A stretch of 30,308 nt of DNA from Chthonomonas sp. UBA6659 (GTDB lineage: Bacteria > Armatimonadota > Fimbriimonadia > Fimbriimonadales > Fimbriimonadaceae): contig DKKT01000076.1 in the NCBI GenBank assembly GCA_002455425.1, positions 55,091-85,398 of the forward strand. The letters run 5' to 3'. Positions 16,244 to 23,090 of this stretch are shown here, one piece after another (position 1 is the stretch's first letter; every line of letters starts with the position of its first letter). The position numbers were made by a program, and so were the translations under genes. Under the pieces are notes generated by a model. It worked only from the letters and a program-made list of their open reading frames with translations, made no database searches and had not been told where the DNA came from.

Positions 16244-18189
16244 AAGAGCGGTTCCAAGTAGAAGCGCGCGGTCCTGAGCGTCTCGCGAAACCAGGTCCCG
16301 TCCGGGCAGACCAAGGCGAACCACCAAGCCGAGGGTCGATGTCCGGCCTTGTCGAGGCCTGACGCCGTGATGACGGCTTGGCGGGCGAGTCGCATACGCT
16401 TGAGCTCAAGTTCGAACTCGATGTTGCGTCGTCGTTCGTGGGCGTCCAACACTTCCGGGTCGGCGACGAGCGCCTCTTGGTGCGTCTGGCGCTCCTGCCA
16501 CTCCCGCTTGAGATGCTGAATCTGGGTGATGATTCCCTCGACCTGATCGGCGAGGTGCTCGCGCTCGGCAAGTGCCACGGGATCGGGGCTCTTCTCGAAG
16601 ATTTTTGCCCGCCAGTGCTCGCCCTTGGCGACCTCGGCTTCCACCCGACGCCGCTTCGCATCGCGGAGGCGGTCGGCAATCGCGCGTTTTTCGGCCTTGA
16701 CGGCCGCAATCGCGCGATCGAGCTGTTCAAGCCGGGCATGGATCGCCTCGTACTCCCGCGCCAGCGTGATCCAGCTCTGTCCGATCGACTCGGAGAGAAA
16801 GCGGATGAAGTCGAGTGGACGCTTGAGAGTCCCGAGCTTCTCGAGCAAGGCGGTCTGATCCGCCGCGACCTCCTGTCGACGGGCTGCGAAGCTCGGCGCA
16901 CAAAGTTCGTCGACCCCGAACGGTCGGCGAAACGGCTCTGGGAGTTTCAGCCAGGCGCAGCAAGTCCGGAGGGCTTCCCAGGGCTCGTATCGTACGCGCA
17001 GGATCGGATTCAGGTCGAGCGGGAACTGGGACTCGGCGAGCAGCCGGTGCATGGTCCGGCTGCGGTGGACGTAGCTACTTGCACCTTCGTGGAACACGAA
17101 AACGTGCTCCCGGGCAAGCATTCCGATAAGCGTCAACGCTTTCCCGACGAGCACGCACTCGGGCCCGAGTTTGCGCTCGATGGCGGCGGCGAGGTCGCCG
17201 GCGTGAGAGATCGGCTTCTTGAGGGTGATGAACAGCGGCTTCGGGGTCATGACGATGACCGCCTTGGGAGCGATCCGCAGTGTGCCGCGCCCGTGCCCGG
17301 GGACCACGAGGTCGAACGGGATCGCCCACGACCCGAACCGATCCAGCGTGTACATTTCGCTGCCACGAACTGCCCCGTCGTAAGCCTCTCGAGCCGCAAG
17401 CCGCGACTCGGGCTTCAGAAAGAGATCGAGTAACTCGAATCTTGCACGGCCGCTGGTCGCGGTGTTGAATCGGAGCAGTTCCGAGGTCGTCGTCGTTTCC
17501 GCGTCGACGGGCTCCGCTGCGACCATGTCAAGCAAAGACGGCAGCATCGATCGGTAGTACGCAGCGAGGCTGATCGTCCGGTCTTCGGCGGCATCGCAGG
17601 CCAGGGTGAGCAAGCGCTCGGCCGCCGCCGCCTGGTCGTCGCGATGATCGCCCGACAAGACCTCCAGCGATGACATGACCGCGTCCCGGAGCGTTTCATG
17701 CAGAATCGGAAACAGCGGACCAAGTGGCGTCTCCGCCGTCACTTGGGGGTCGGACCCTGTGAGCGCGATCCCACGCCACCCCCACGCTTCGGTTGCCTGA
17801 TCGAGAGCGTCTGCCCGCCGGCGCGTGACCTTCGCCAGGTTCACGCCCGCAGCTTGGAGAATCTCTCGAGTCACCACGGTTTCGGAGCCAAAGAGCGTCG
17901 AAAACTCGGCCGCCGCGCTCCACAGCCCCTTGGTCGTCGTGTCGTTGTGTGGAAAAACCTGGTAGCGCGCCGTACCCTTGGTGGAGGGGAGTTTCGCGAA
18001 GTAATCGGTGTCGTGGACACCGGCGATGAATCGGCGTCGAGATCCTTCCTCCCGAGCCGCGAGAGCGACGCCGGCCTTCATCGGCTCGTCCCAAAACACG
18101 GTTTGACCCAACGCAAGAAGCGGAGCGTCCGGTGCAATCCGGTCGAGCTCCGCCAGTGCTTCGCGGCGGCTGGGACAGGCAGACTTCAT
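16240..18189 (-). CDS. Unrecognised 649-residue protein, coiled-coil C-terminal half (possibly BshC-like)
   Basis: I do not recognise this protein with confidence. The N-terminal part has LLALGQTVFWDEPMKAGVAL (24-43), then RRFIAGVHDTDYFAKLP. This layout (GQ motif, an amphipathic helix, then a strand ending in an acidic/His loop) recalls BshC, the proposed last enzyme of bacillithiol synthesis (TGQQ..., then ...EDHD), but the match is weak. No signal peptide or membrane segment is seen. Residues about 460-600 are rich in heptads and charge (YEAIHARLEQLDRAIAAVKA, then LADQVEGIITQIQHLKREW), predicting a coiled coil; BshC also carries one. The end is a short globular piece (WWFALVCPDGTWFRETLRTARFYLEPLL, about 620-649). 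ATG 18189 is preceded by GAGGA, and TAGAAT (18204-18199) ends 9 bases upstream. It overlaps dapF by 4 bases, giving a two-gene operon. Confidence 0.55.
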   Translation of the reverse strand: MKSACPSRREALAELDRIAPDAPLLALGQTVFWDEPMKAGVALAAREEGSRRRFIAGVHDTDYFAKLPSTKGTARYQVFPHNDTTTKGLWSAAAEFSTLFGSETVVTREILQAAGVNLAKVTRRRADALDQATEAWGWRGIALTGSDPQVTAETPLGPLFPILHETLRDAVMSSLEVLSGDHRDDQAAAAERLLTLACDAAEDRTISLAAYYRSMLPSLLDMVAAEPVDAETTTTSELLRFNTATSGRARFELLDLFLKPESRLAAREAYDGAVRGSEMYTLDRFGSWAIPFDLVVPGHGRGTLRIAPKAVIVMTPKPLFITLKKPISHAGDLAAAIERKLGPECVLVGKALTLIGMLAREHVFVFHEGASSYVHRSRTMHRLLAESQFPLDLNPILRVRYEPWEALRTCCAWLKLPEPFRRPFGVDELCAPSFAARRQEVAADQTALLEKLGTLKRPLDFIRFLSESIGQSWITLAREYEAIHARLEQLDRAIAAVKAEKRAIADRLRDAKRRRVEAEVAKGEHWRAKIFEKSPDPVALAEREHLADQVEGIITQIQHLKREWQERQTHQEALVADPEVLDAHERRRNIEFELELKRMRLARQAVITASGLDKAGHRPSAWWFALVCPDGTWFRETLRTARFYLEPLL

Positions 18190-18254
18190 CGCTTCCTCAT
18201 TCTACGGTAAAGGCTGCGTGGAGGCTGCGAAGTTCCAAGCGACGAGGGTCCAAG

Positions 18255-18260
18255 TACAAT
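18255..18260 (+). promoter_or_regulatory. -10-like box TACAAT for a leaderless queD-family transcript
   Basis: TACAAT is followed by CCCGAC and then GTG (18267). No Shine-Dalgarno sequence lies between. Confidence 0.45.
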
Positions 18261-18266
18261 CCCGAC

Positions 18267-18722
18267 GTGCCGATCTATCGCCTTTGTCGACGCTTCACGA
18301 TCGAATCGGGGCACATGCTGAGCAAACACCCCGAAAAGTGTCGGTGGCCCCACGGTCACACCCGGACGATCGAGGTCGTCGTGAGCGCGGCCGAACTCGA
18401 CTCGCGAGACATGGTCGTCGACTTCAAGGCCCTCAAGTTGGCCCTGGGCGAAACCGTGGAACGGTACGACCATCGCATGGCGATCAACTCAGCCGATCCC
18501 TTGAGAAGTTCGATCGAATCGATCCACCCGGATTCGACGATCGTGTACGAGGGCGTCGATCCGACGACGGAAGTGATGGCCCAGGTGCTCTTCGAAGCGA
18601 TCGCGGGCATCCTGGACGTGGGTTACCAACACGAGACGTACGCGATCCCGCCCGGCCGGGTTCGGCTCGAGCGGGTTCGCGTTTGGGAGACTCCGACCAG
18701 TTGGGCGGAGTTCGCAGTCTAG
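18267..18722 (+). CDS. queD: 6-pyruvoyl-tetrahydropterin synthase / 6-carboxy-tetrahydropterin synthase (QueD) family
   Basis: The 151-residue enzyme belongs to the T-fold PTPS/QueD family, which acts on 7,8-dihydroneopterin triphosphate. Zinc ligands are H16 (ESGHML) and H29/H31 in PHGH. The catalytic C25 in CRWPHGH gives the CxxxHGH pattern typical of QueD-type enzymes that feed queuosine synthesis. DFKALKLAL (52-60), YDHRMAIN and the C-terminal VWETPTSWAEF with the conserved glutamate (E141) are also present. QueD is the more likely role than eukaryote-like PTPS, but no queC, queE or queF is in the window to confirm it. GTG 18267 is chosen because TACAAT ends 6 bases upstream and the family starts just before YRLCRRFTIESGH. 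The stop shares CTAG (18719-18722) with the convergent gene. Confidence 0.85.
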   Translation: MPIYRLCRRFTIESGHMLSKHPEKCRWPHGHTRTIEVVVSAAELDSRDMVVDFKALKLALGETVERYDHRMAINSADPLRSSIESIHPDSTIVYEGVDPTTEVMAQVLFEAIAGILDVGYQHETYAIPPGRVRLERVRVWETPTSWAEFAV

Positions 18723-19225
18723 GGGCGAACGAACAGGGTGCAGTAGTCGCGGTCGCCCTTGTACGCACTCGTTTCGTAAAACTCGAACTTGATCCGGACG
18801 TTTCGAAGCCTGGTCACGCGACGTGTGTGGATCGTGAAGTAAGCCTCCCCGCGACTGTTCGTGACCGCTTCACCTAGGAACTGATCTTTCTTGAATCCGG
18901 TCTCCCTGTTTGGCCGGTTGGAGACGGAGGCGTAGATTCGCTGCCCAGCCAACGGTCGCTTGGTTTTCTTGGCGACGAGAATGACCCTCATCACAATCGA
19001 GCCACCCCCAGGCACCTCGCGATCTTCCGCGCTGAGTAGGGATCTCGGCTTCGACGCGGCGATGTCAACGTCGTAGACGCCCTGGTCGCTCCCGATGATG
19101 ATCGGCGGGCCACCAAGCAGCTGGGGCGGAGCGAGCTGGGCTCGGGCCGTGTGGGCCATCGGCAACAGAGCGAGGGCGGTGAGGGCGACGGCGAAGATGT
19201 TGCGTTGTTTGCGGTTGATGGTCAT
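18719..19225 (-). CDS. Small secreted protein of unknown function
   Basis: The 168-residue product starts with a basic stretch and a hydrophobic core ending in AHTARA, a good signal peptide with cleavage near residue 29. The mature part opens with a proline/glycine-rich segment (LAPPQLLGGPPIIIGSDQG). It then has a beta-strand pattern with VMRVILVAKKTKRPLAGQRIYASV, then LGEAVTNSRGEAYFTIHT and RIKFEFYET, ending in YCTLFVRP. The layout (a strand, then 'RPLAGQ', then 'TNSRGEA') resembles an Ig-like/transthyretin-like fold of the kind that decorates exported proteins, but this is a guess. A weak AGGAG lies 12 bases before ATG 19225. Its stop overlaps that of queD. The upstream region contains two GTGA-N6-TCAC dyads. 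Confidence 0.65.
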   Translation of the reverse strand: MTINRKQRNIFAVALTALALLPMAHTARAQLAPPQLLGGPPIIIGSDQGVYDVDIAASKPRSLLSAEDREVPGGGSIVMRVILVAKKTKRPLAGQRIYASVSNRPNRETGFKKDQFLGEAVTNSRGEAYFTIHTRRVTRLRNVRIKFEFYETSAYKGDRDYCTLFVRP

Positions 19226-19295
19226 GGGATCTTGTTTCTCCTGTCGTTTTTGTCTTTCGACACGATCAGACTACAATCGATCCGCATGACAACAA

Positions 19296-19331
19296 GTGAC
19301 CCGGGTCACGCACAACCGTGATCTCCGTCAC
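19296..19331. promoter_or_regulatory. Two tandem GTGA-N6-TCAC dyads (CRP/FNR-class operator candidates)
   Basis: GTGACCCGGGTCAC (19296-19309) and GTGATCTCCGTCAC (19318-19331) both have the GTGA-N6-TCAC core known for CRP-family sites. Their centres are 22 bases apart, about two helical turns, so both face the same side of the DNA. They lie 71 bases upstream of the minus-strand secreted-protein gene and about 170 bases upstream of the GH13 -35 box. Confidence 0.5.
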
Positions 19332-19485
19332 GGATCGGACCCCGCGTTTCCGCGACGGTCTCCGTTCGAAGTGATCGATGGAGGTGACCAAGCTCGCGAG
19401 CCCCTTGAGGCAACCTCCGAGCTGGATTCGATCCATCGAGCCTAACTGGTACCAAGTCACATTCTTCGTCAAATCGCCAGCTTGA

Positions 19486-19499
19486 GAATACGAATTTTC
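19486..19499. promoter_or_regulatory. GAATACG operator candidate upstream of the GH13 promoter
   Basis: GAATACGAATTTTC matches one half of the GH15-gene palindrome exactly (GAATACG, preceded by A in both cases) and approximates the other half. It ends 3 bases before the -35 box, where a bound protein could affect polymerase. Confidence 0.4.
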
Positions 19500-19502
19500 T
19501 TG

Positions 19503-19532
19503 TTGGCATTTCGCCCCGACTCGTCCTATAAT
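19503..19532 (+). promoter_or_regulatory. Strong sigma-70-type promoter of the GH13 alpha-amylase gene
   Basis: TTGGCA (19503-19508) and TATAAT (19527-19532) are 18 bases apart. TATAAT ends 7 bases before ATG 19540, so transcription would begin at or next to the start codon. This is the clearest promoter in the window. Confidence 0.75.
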
Positions 19533-19539
19533 GGGCTTC

Positions 19540-22500
19540 ATGCGACGGTGCATTCTCGGGGCCACGGTAGGCCTGTTCGTTCTTGGTTTCGGTGGCCAAG
19601 CCTCGGCTCTCGGGTGGGTCGGCAACACCAAGATGTGGCTGAATGGCTGGACGATGCCGACGCGGGCAGGGTTCATCGAGAAATGGGACACGTTGACGGT
19701 GACGACCGAGACCTGGCCGATCGAGCCCGGGCAAAGGGTTTTCGCCGTCGTGACGACGAACGGTTGGCAAACTCAAACCGAGTTCGAACTCAATTGGGAC
19801 TACAACGCGAATAACAACTCCCACTGGTACCGGATCCTCGGTCCGTTCGCGCCCGGGAGTGAAGTCGACTTCTACATCCGCGCCGAAGGTCCCGGCGGCC
19901 CCCGCTTCGACAACAACAACAACCAGAACTTCGGGTACGTCCAGCGCTGGTCGCCCAACTACCGGGACGGCGCGATCCTGCAGTGGTTCCAGACCGACTA
20001 CAAGACCATGATGAAGCGCCTTCCCGAGGTCGTGCGGGCCGGTTACTCGGCGCTCTATCTTCCCGCACCCCAAAAGAGCGGCGGCGGGGGATTCAGCACC
20101 GGTTACAACCCGTTCGACCAGTTCGATCTCGGCGATCGCCTCCAGAAGGGGACGGTTCGCACTCAATACGGCACGACCCAGGAGCTATTCGAGCTCATGC
20201 GTGTCGCCAAGCGCTTCGGAATCGAAGTCTACTGCGATCTCGTCACCAACCACGCCGACAACCGAGCGTCGAGCGCGATCAACCAGTACCCGAGCCTTAT
20301 TCCCGAGGACTTCCACATCCGCTCGTCGGCGGACACCGGAAACAGCGAAATCAACTTCAACAACGAGTCGAGCTTCAGCTTCGGCATGCTCAACCACGAT
20401 CTTGTTGGGCTGGCCGACTTTGCCCACGAAGACAACAACAACACCCGTACCGGGACCTTCACCCTCCCCAGCTACGCGAGCTTCAACGCTTGGGGCAAGC
20501 CGAGTTTCATCCGCAACCCCCTTACTCCTCAGTACTACCCCAACAACACCCCGGTCGCCGAAGACGTGCGCCAATACCTGAAACGGTGGGGATGGTGGCT
20601 CGCGAACGTCATCGGGTTTGACGGATTCCGAATCGACGCGGTCAAGCACACGCCGCCCCAGTTCTTCGATCGACTCGGCGGACAGCCGGGTTCGACCTCC
20701 TCTCAAGGCGACTTCCTGCCGAGCGTCTATGGGAACAAGCCGAATCTGTTCGTCATGGGTGAGGACTACTCGTCCGTGAACTATGAACTCCGGGAGTATG
20801 CCAAGACCGGCATGAACCTCCTCGACTTTCCCCTCAAGTTCACGCTCAACTCGCTGTTCAACTCCCAGGGATTCGGCGACCTCGGCCTCTCACTGGCCAA
20901 CGGCTACGGGCTCGATTCGGCGACGGGTCTGCCGTTCATGAGTGGTGGTCTCGGGAACTCGGTCGGCGTCAGCTTCGTTCAGAGCCATGATGACGGGCCG
21001 CCCCAATCGAACAATATGGCCCATGCGTTCATCCTGACCCGTCCCGGCCGATCCAAGGTCTATTACGACGGGAACAACATCGAAGGCAACAACTGGTCGC
21101 ACTTCCCGAAACCGGGTCGCTTCGATGCCCTGGGCCAGGGCAGCGATCTGCTGCTCCGGCAACTCGACGCAAAAAAGCGATTCGCTCGCGGCAGCCTCGT
21201 CAACCGGTGGGTCTCCAAGAACCTGTACGTCTACGAGCGGCAAGTGAACGGAGCCTCGACCCTCCTGGTCGGCCTCAACAACCGCGGTGACTTCACCGCG
21301 CTTTCGGCGACGGTCCTGACTGCATTCTTGCCCGGTACCGTTCTCGAGGACCTGAGCGGACAGGGAGCCGACCTGACCGTCGCGGCCAACGGGAGTGTCG
21401 TGATCACGGTCCCGTCCAACAGTGAGGGCACGAACAGCAACAACGCCCGAGGCTACGTCCTTTATGCGCCCAAGACCCCGAAAGGGCTGGCGGGCGTCGA
21501 ACCGGTGCAGTTCTTCGATGCGGGCCAGGTGGGAACGCCCGGTTTCGGCCTCCCGCTCGGCTTCACGACGAACGCGCTGCCCGGCGGCACGTACGCGGCG
21601 GGAGGTTCGTTCCGTTCCGCGACGCTCACGTCGAACCGACTCAGCTTGCGAGTCCGCACCGATTCGACCGGAGTGAGCGCGTTCGCCAAACTCGACGACG
21701 GGATCGCGATGGCGGGCCGAACCCTCGGATCGAACAGTCCCGAGGGCCTCACCGACGGCTACGTCGCCCTCGACAAGACCGCCAACGGCGATTTTCGACT
21801 GACCGGCATCGACGTTTCAAACCTTGCCGACGGGCTCCATGTCGTTCGGGTGCGCGTCTTCCTCGACACCCCGAATCGACCCGGACTGTTCTCCGAGTTT
21901 CCCGTCTTCTTCTCGCTGAATCGTGGGCTGGGCCGCGAGGTGATCGTCGATGGCGACCTGACCGACCTCGGGTCTCCGCTCACAAGCCAGGCTCGCAACG
22001 CCTCGTCCAGCTTCAACCGCGTCGACGCCTTGTACGCGCGCAACGACGACCTGTACCTTTATGTCGGTCTCGCCGGGCGCATCGACCCGAACGAATCGGT
22101 CACCAACGGGATGGGCCTGCTGCTCGACCTCGATCCCGGAGCCGGCACCGGCGTGCGCGACCTCTCGACGCTCAACGACGATAGTGGCCCGGCGGCCCGT
22201 CTACTGAGCAACACGAAGATCACGCTCCCCACGTCCTTCGGAGCCGAGATGGGTGTCGGTGTTTTCCGAGGCGTCGCGCTGCATACGTCTCCCGAATCGA
22301 GTTTCACGGGGAGCCCCCAGGCTCCCTGGCCGGTCGGGAGCGCGAGCGGGACGTTCCGCTTCCCGGCGTCGGGGCCGTTGAACGTCCTGAACGGGGTCTC
22401 GTCTTCGATCGCGTACCAACTCCGGGTCAGCCGATCCGATCCACCGAAGGGAGTCGAGATCGCGATCCCCCTGCGCGAGATCTATCCGGGCACCGTCCCG

Positions 22501-23052
22501 GCGACGCCCCGGATCGGCTTCGTCGGCGGCCTCTGGACGACCGGTGAATCCGGCGGCACGCTCCTCTCAAGCGACCCGAACCGGGCGACCCTGGGTGGGC
22601 GTCCCGCTCCCGCGTCATGGGTTTCGAACCAGTTCGTCCCGACCCAGGCGAACATCGTTGCCGACGTCGGAACCGGTCCGATCACCCTCCTCCAGAGCAC
22701 GAACTACACCGTCGCGCTTGCCCAGACCCCGGCGAACGTCGTCCTCCAGGTCCGGCCGGTGGTGCAGCTTTCGGGGACGACCCAGGTCGGGCACACCGTT
22801 CGGATCACGAATACGGGAAGCCAGACGATCACCGGGCCGATCTACCTGCTCGCGACCAACCTCCCGGGCGGCGCGACCCTGCCCGGCTCCCAAGGCAGCA
22901 TGCTCCAACCGGGTGGACGATACATCCAAGTGACGAGTGGGGCCATCGCCCCGGGGGCTTCGGTCGTCGGCACGATGATTTATGGGGGCACCACGCAATC
23001 CGCGATCGCCGGCGTGGTCTACCAAGTGCGGAACGGCTCGGGAATCCTCTGA
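19540..23052 (+). CDS. Large secreted GH13 alpha-amylase with C-terminal accessory domains
   Basis: The 1170-residue protein starts with a signal peptide (MRRCILGATVGLFVLGFGGQASA). A beta-rich N-terminal domain covers about 24-140. The GH13 catalytic barrel shows all four conserved regions: D233-N237-H238 in CDLVTNHA, the nucleophile D366 in GFRIDAVKH, the acid E408 in VMGEDY, and H483-D484 in QSHDD. GH13 enzymes with these regions cleave internal alpha-1,4 links of starch-like glucans. After the beta-sandwich (to about 650), the remaining roughly 500 residues hold several beta domains. One (about 800-900: REVIVDGDLTDLGSP then DLYLYVGLAG) resembles CBM9/DOMON-like modules. The last (about 1060-1170) is Ig-like. 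ATG 19540 is chosen over ATG 19531 because the latter lies in the TATAAT box. It is probably co-regulated with the GH15 gene. Confidence 0.9.
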   Translation: MRRCILGATVGLFVLGFGGQASALGWVGNTKMWLNGWTMPTRAGFIEKWDTLTVTTETWPIEPGQRVFAVVTTNGWQTQTEFELNWDYNANNNSHWYRILGPFAPGSEVDFYIRAEGPGGPRFDNNNNQNFGYVQRWSPNYRDGAILQWFQTDYKTMMKRLPEVVRAGYSALYLPAPQKSGGGGFSTGYNPFDQFDLGDRLQKGTVRTQYGTTQELFELMRVAKRFGIEVYCDLVTNHADNRASSAINQYPSLIPEDFHIRSSADTGNSEINFNNESSFSFGMLNHDLVGLADFAHEDNNNTRTGTFTLPSYASFNAWGKPSFIRNPLTPQYYPNNTPVAEDVRQYLKRWGWWLANVIGFDGFRIDAVKHTPPQFFDRLGGQPGSTSSQGDFLPSVYGNKPNLFVMGEDYSSVNYELREYAKTGMNLLDFPLKFTLNSLFNSQGFGDLGLSLANGYGLDSATGLPFMSGGLGNSVGVSFVQSHDDGPPQSNNMAHAFILTRPGRSKVYYDGNNIEGNNWSHFPKPGRFDALGQGSDLLLRQLDAKKRFARGSLVNRWVSKNLYVYERQVNGASTLLVGLNNRGDFTALSATVLTAFLPGTVLEDLSGQGADLTVAANGSVVITVPSNSEGTNSNNARGYVLYAPKTPKGLAGVEPVQFFDAGQVGTPGFGLPLGFTTNALPGGTYAAGGSFRSATLTSNRLSLRVRTDSTGVSAFAKLDDGIAMAGRTLGSNSPEGLTDGYVALDKTANGDFRLTGIDVSNLADGLHVVRVRVFLDTPNRPGLFSEFPVFFSLNRGLGREVIVDGDLTDLGSPLTSQARNASSSFNRVDALYARNDDLYLYVGLAGRIDPNESVTNGMGLLLDLDPGAGTGVRDLSTLNDDSGPAARLLSNTKITLPTSFGAEMGVGVFRGVALHTSPESSFTGSPQAPWPVGSASGTFRFPASGPLNVLNGVSSSIAYQLRVSRSDPPKGVEIAIPLREIYPGTVPATPRIGFVGGLWTTGESGGTLLSSDPNRATLGGRPAPASWVSNQFVPTQANIVADVGTGPITLLQSTNYTVALAQTPANVVLQVRPVVQLSGTTQVGHTVRITNTGSQTITGPIYLLATNLPGGATLPGSQGSMLQPGGRYIQVTSGAIAPGASVVGTMIYGGTTQSAIAGVVYQVRNGSGIL

Positions 23053-23090
23053 CCCCTCGCGGAGCGGCGTAACCGCCAAGCACAGCAGGC

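Larger units (their letters stand above)
19226..19539. other. Divergent regulatory region between the small secreted-protein gene and the GH13 gene
   Basis: These 314 bases hold no convincing gene. They contain the leader of the minus-strand gene, two CRP-like dyads (19296-19331), a GAATACG operator candidate (19486-19499) and a strong promoter for the GH13 gene (19503-19532). A TACAAT box (19272-19277) precedes an 11-codon ATG frame at 19286, which I do not consider a gene. Confidence 0.6.

Noticed and set aside
16240..18189. First thought of an NFACT/RqcH-type (fibronectin-binding-like) protein because of the coiled coil
   Set aside because: The N-terminal and C-terminal motifs of NFACT proteins are not seen, so only the coiled coil matches.
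19286..19321. 11-codon frame after a TACAAT box
   Set aside because: Too short, overlaps the palindromic dyads, and has no supporting conservation evidence here.
19296..19331. Possible CRISPR or tandem repeat from the repeated GTGA...TCAC units
   Set aside because: Only two units with different centres; they are dyads typical of operators, not direct repeats with spacers.
19266..19691. 141-codon minus-strand frame across the GH13 promoter
   Set aside because: It overlaps the amylase start antisense, has no family features, and covers a region full of regulatory sites.
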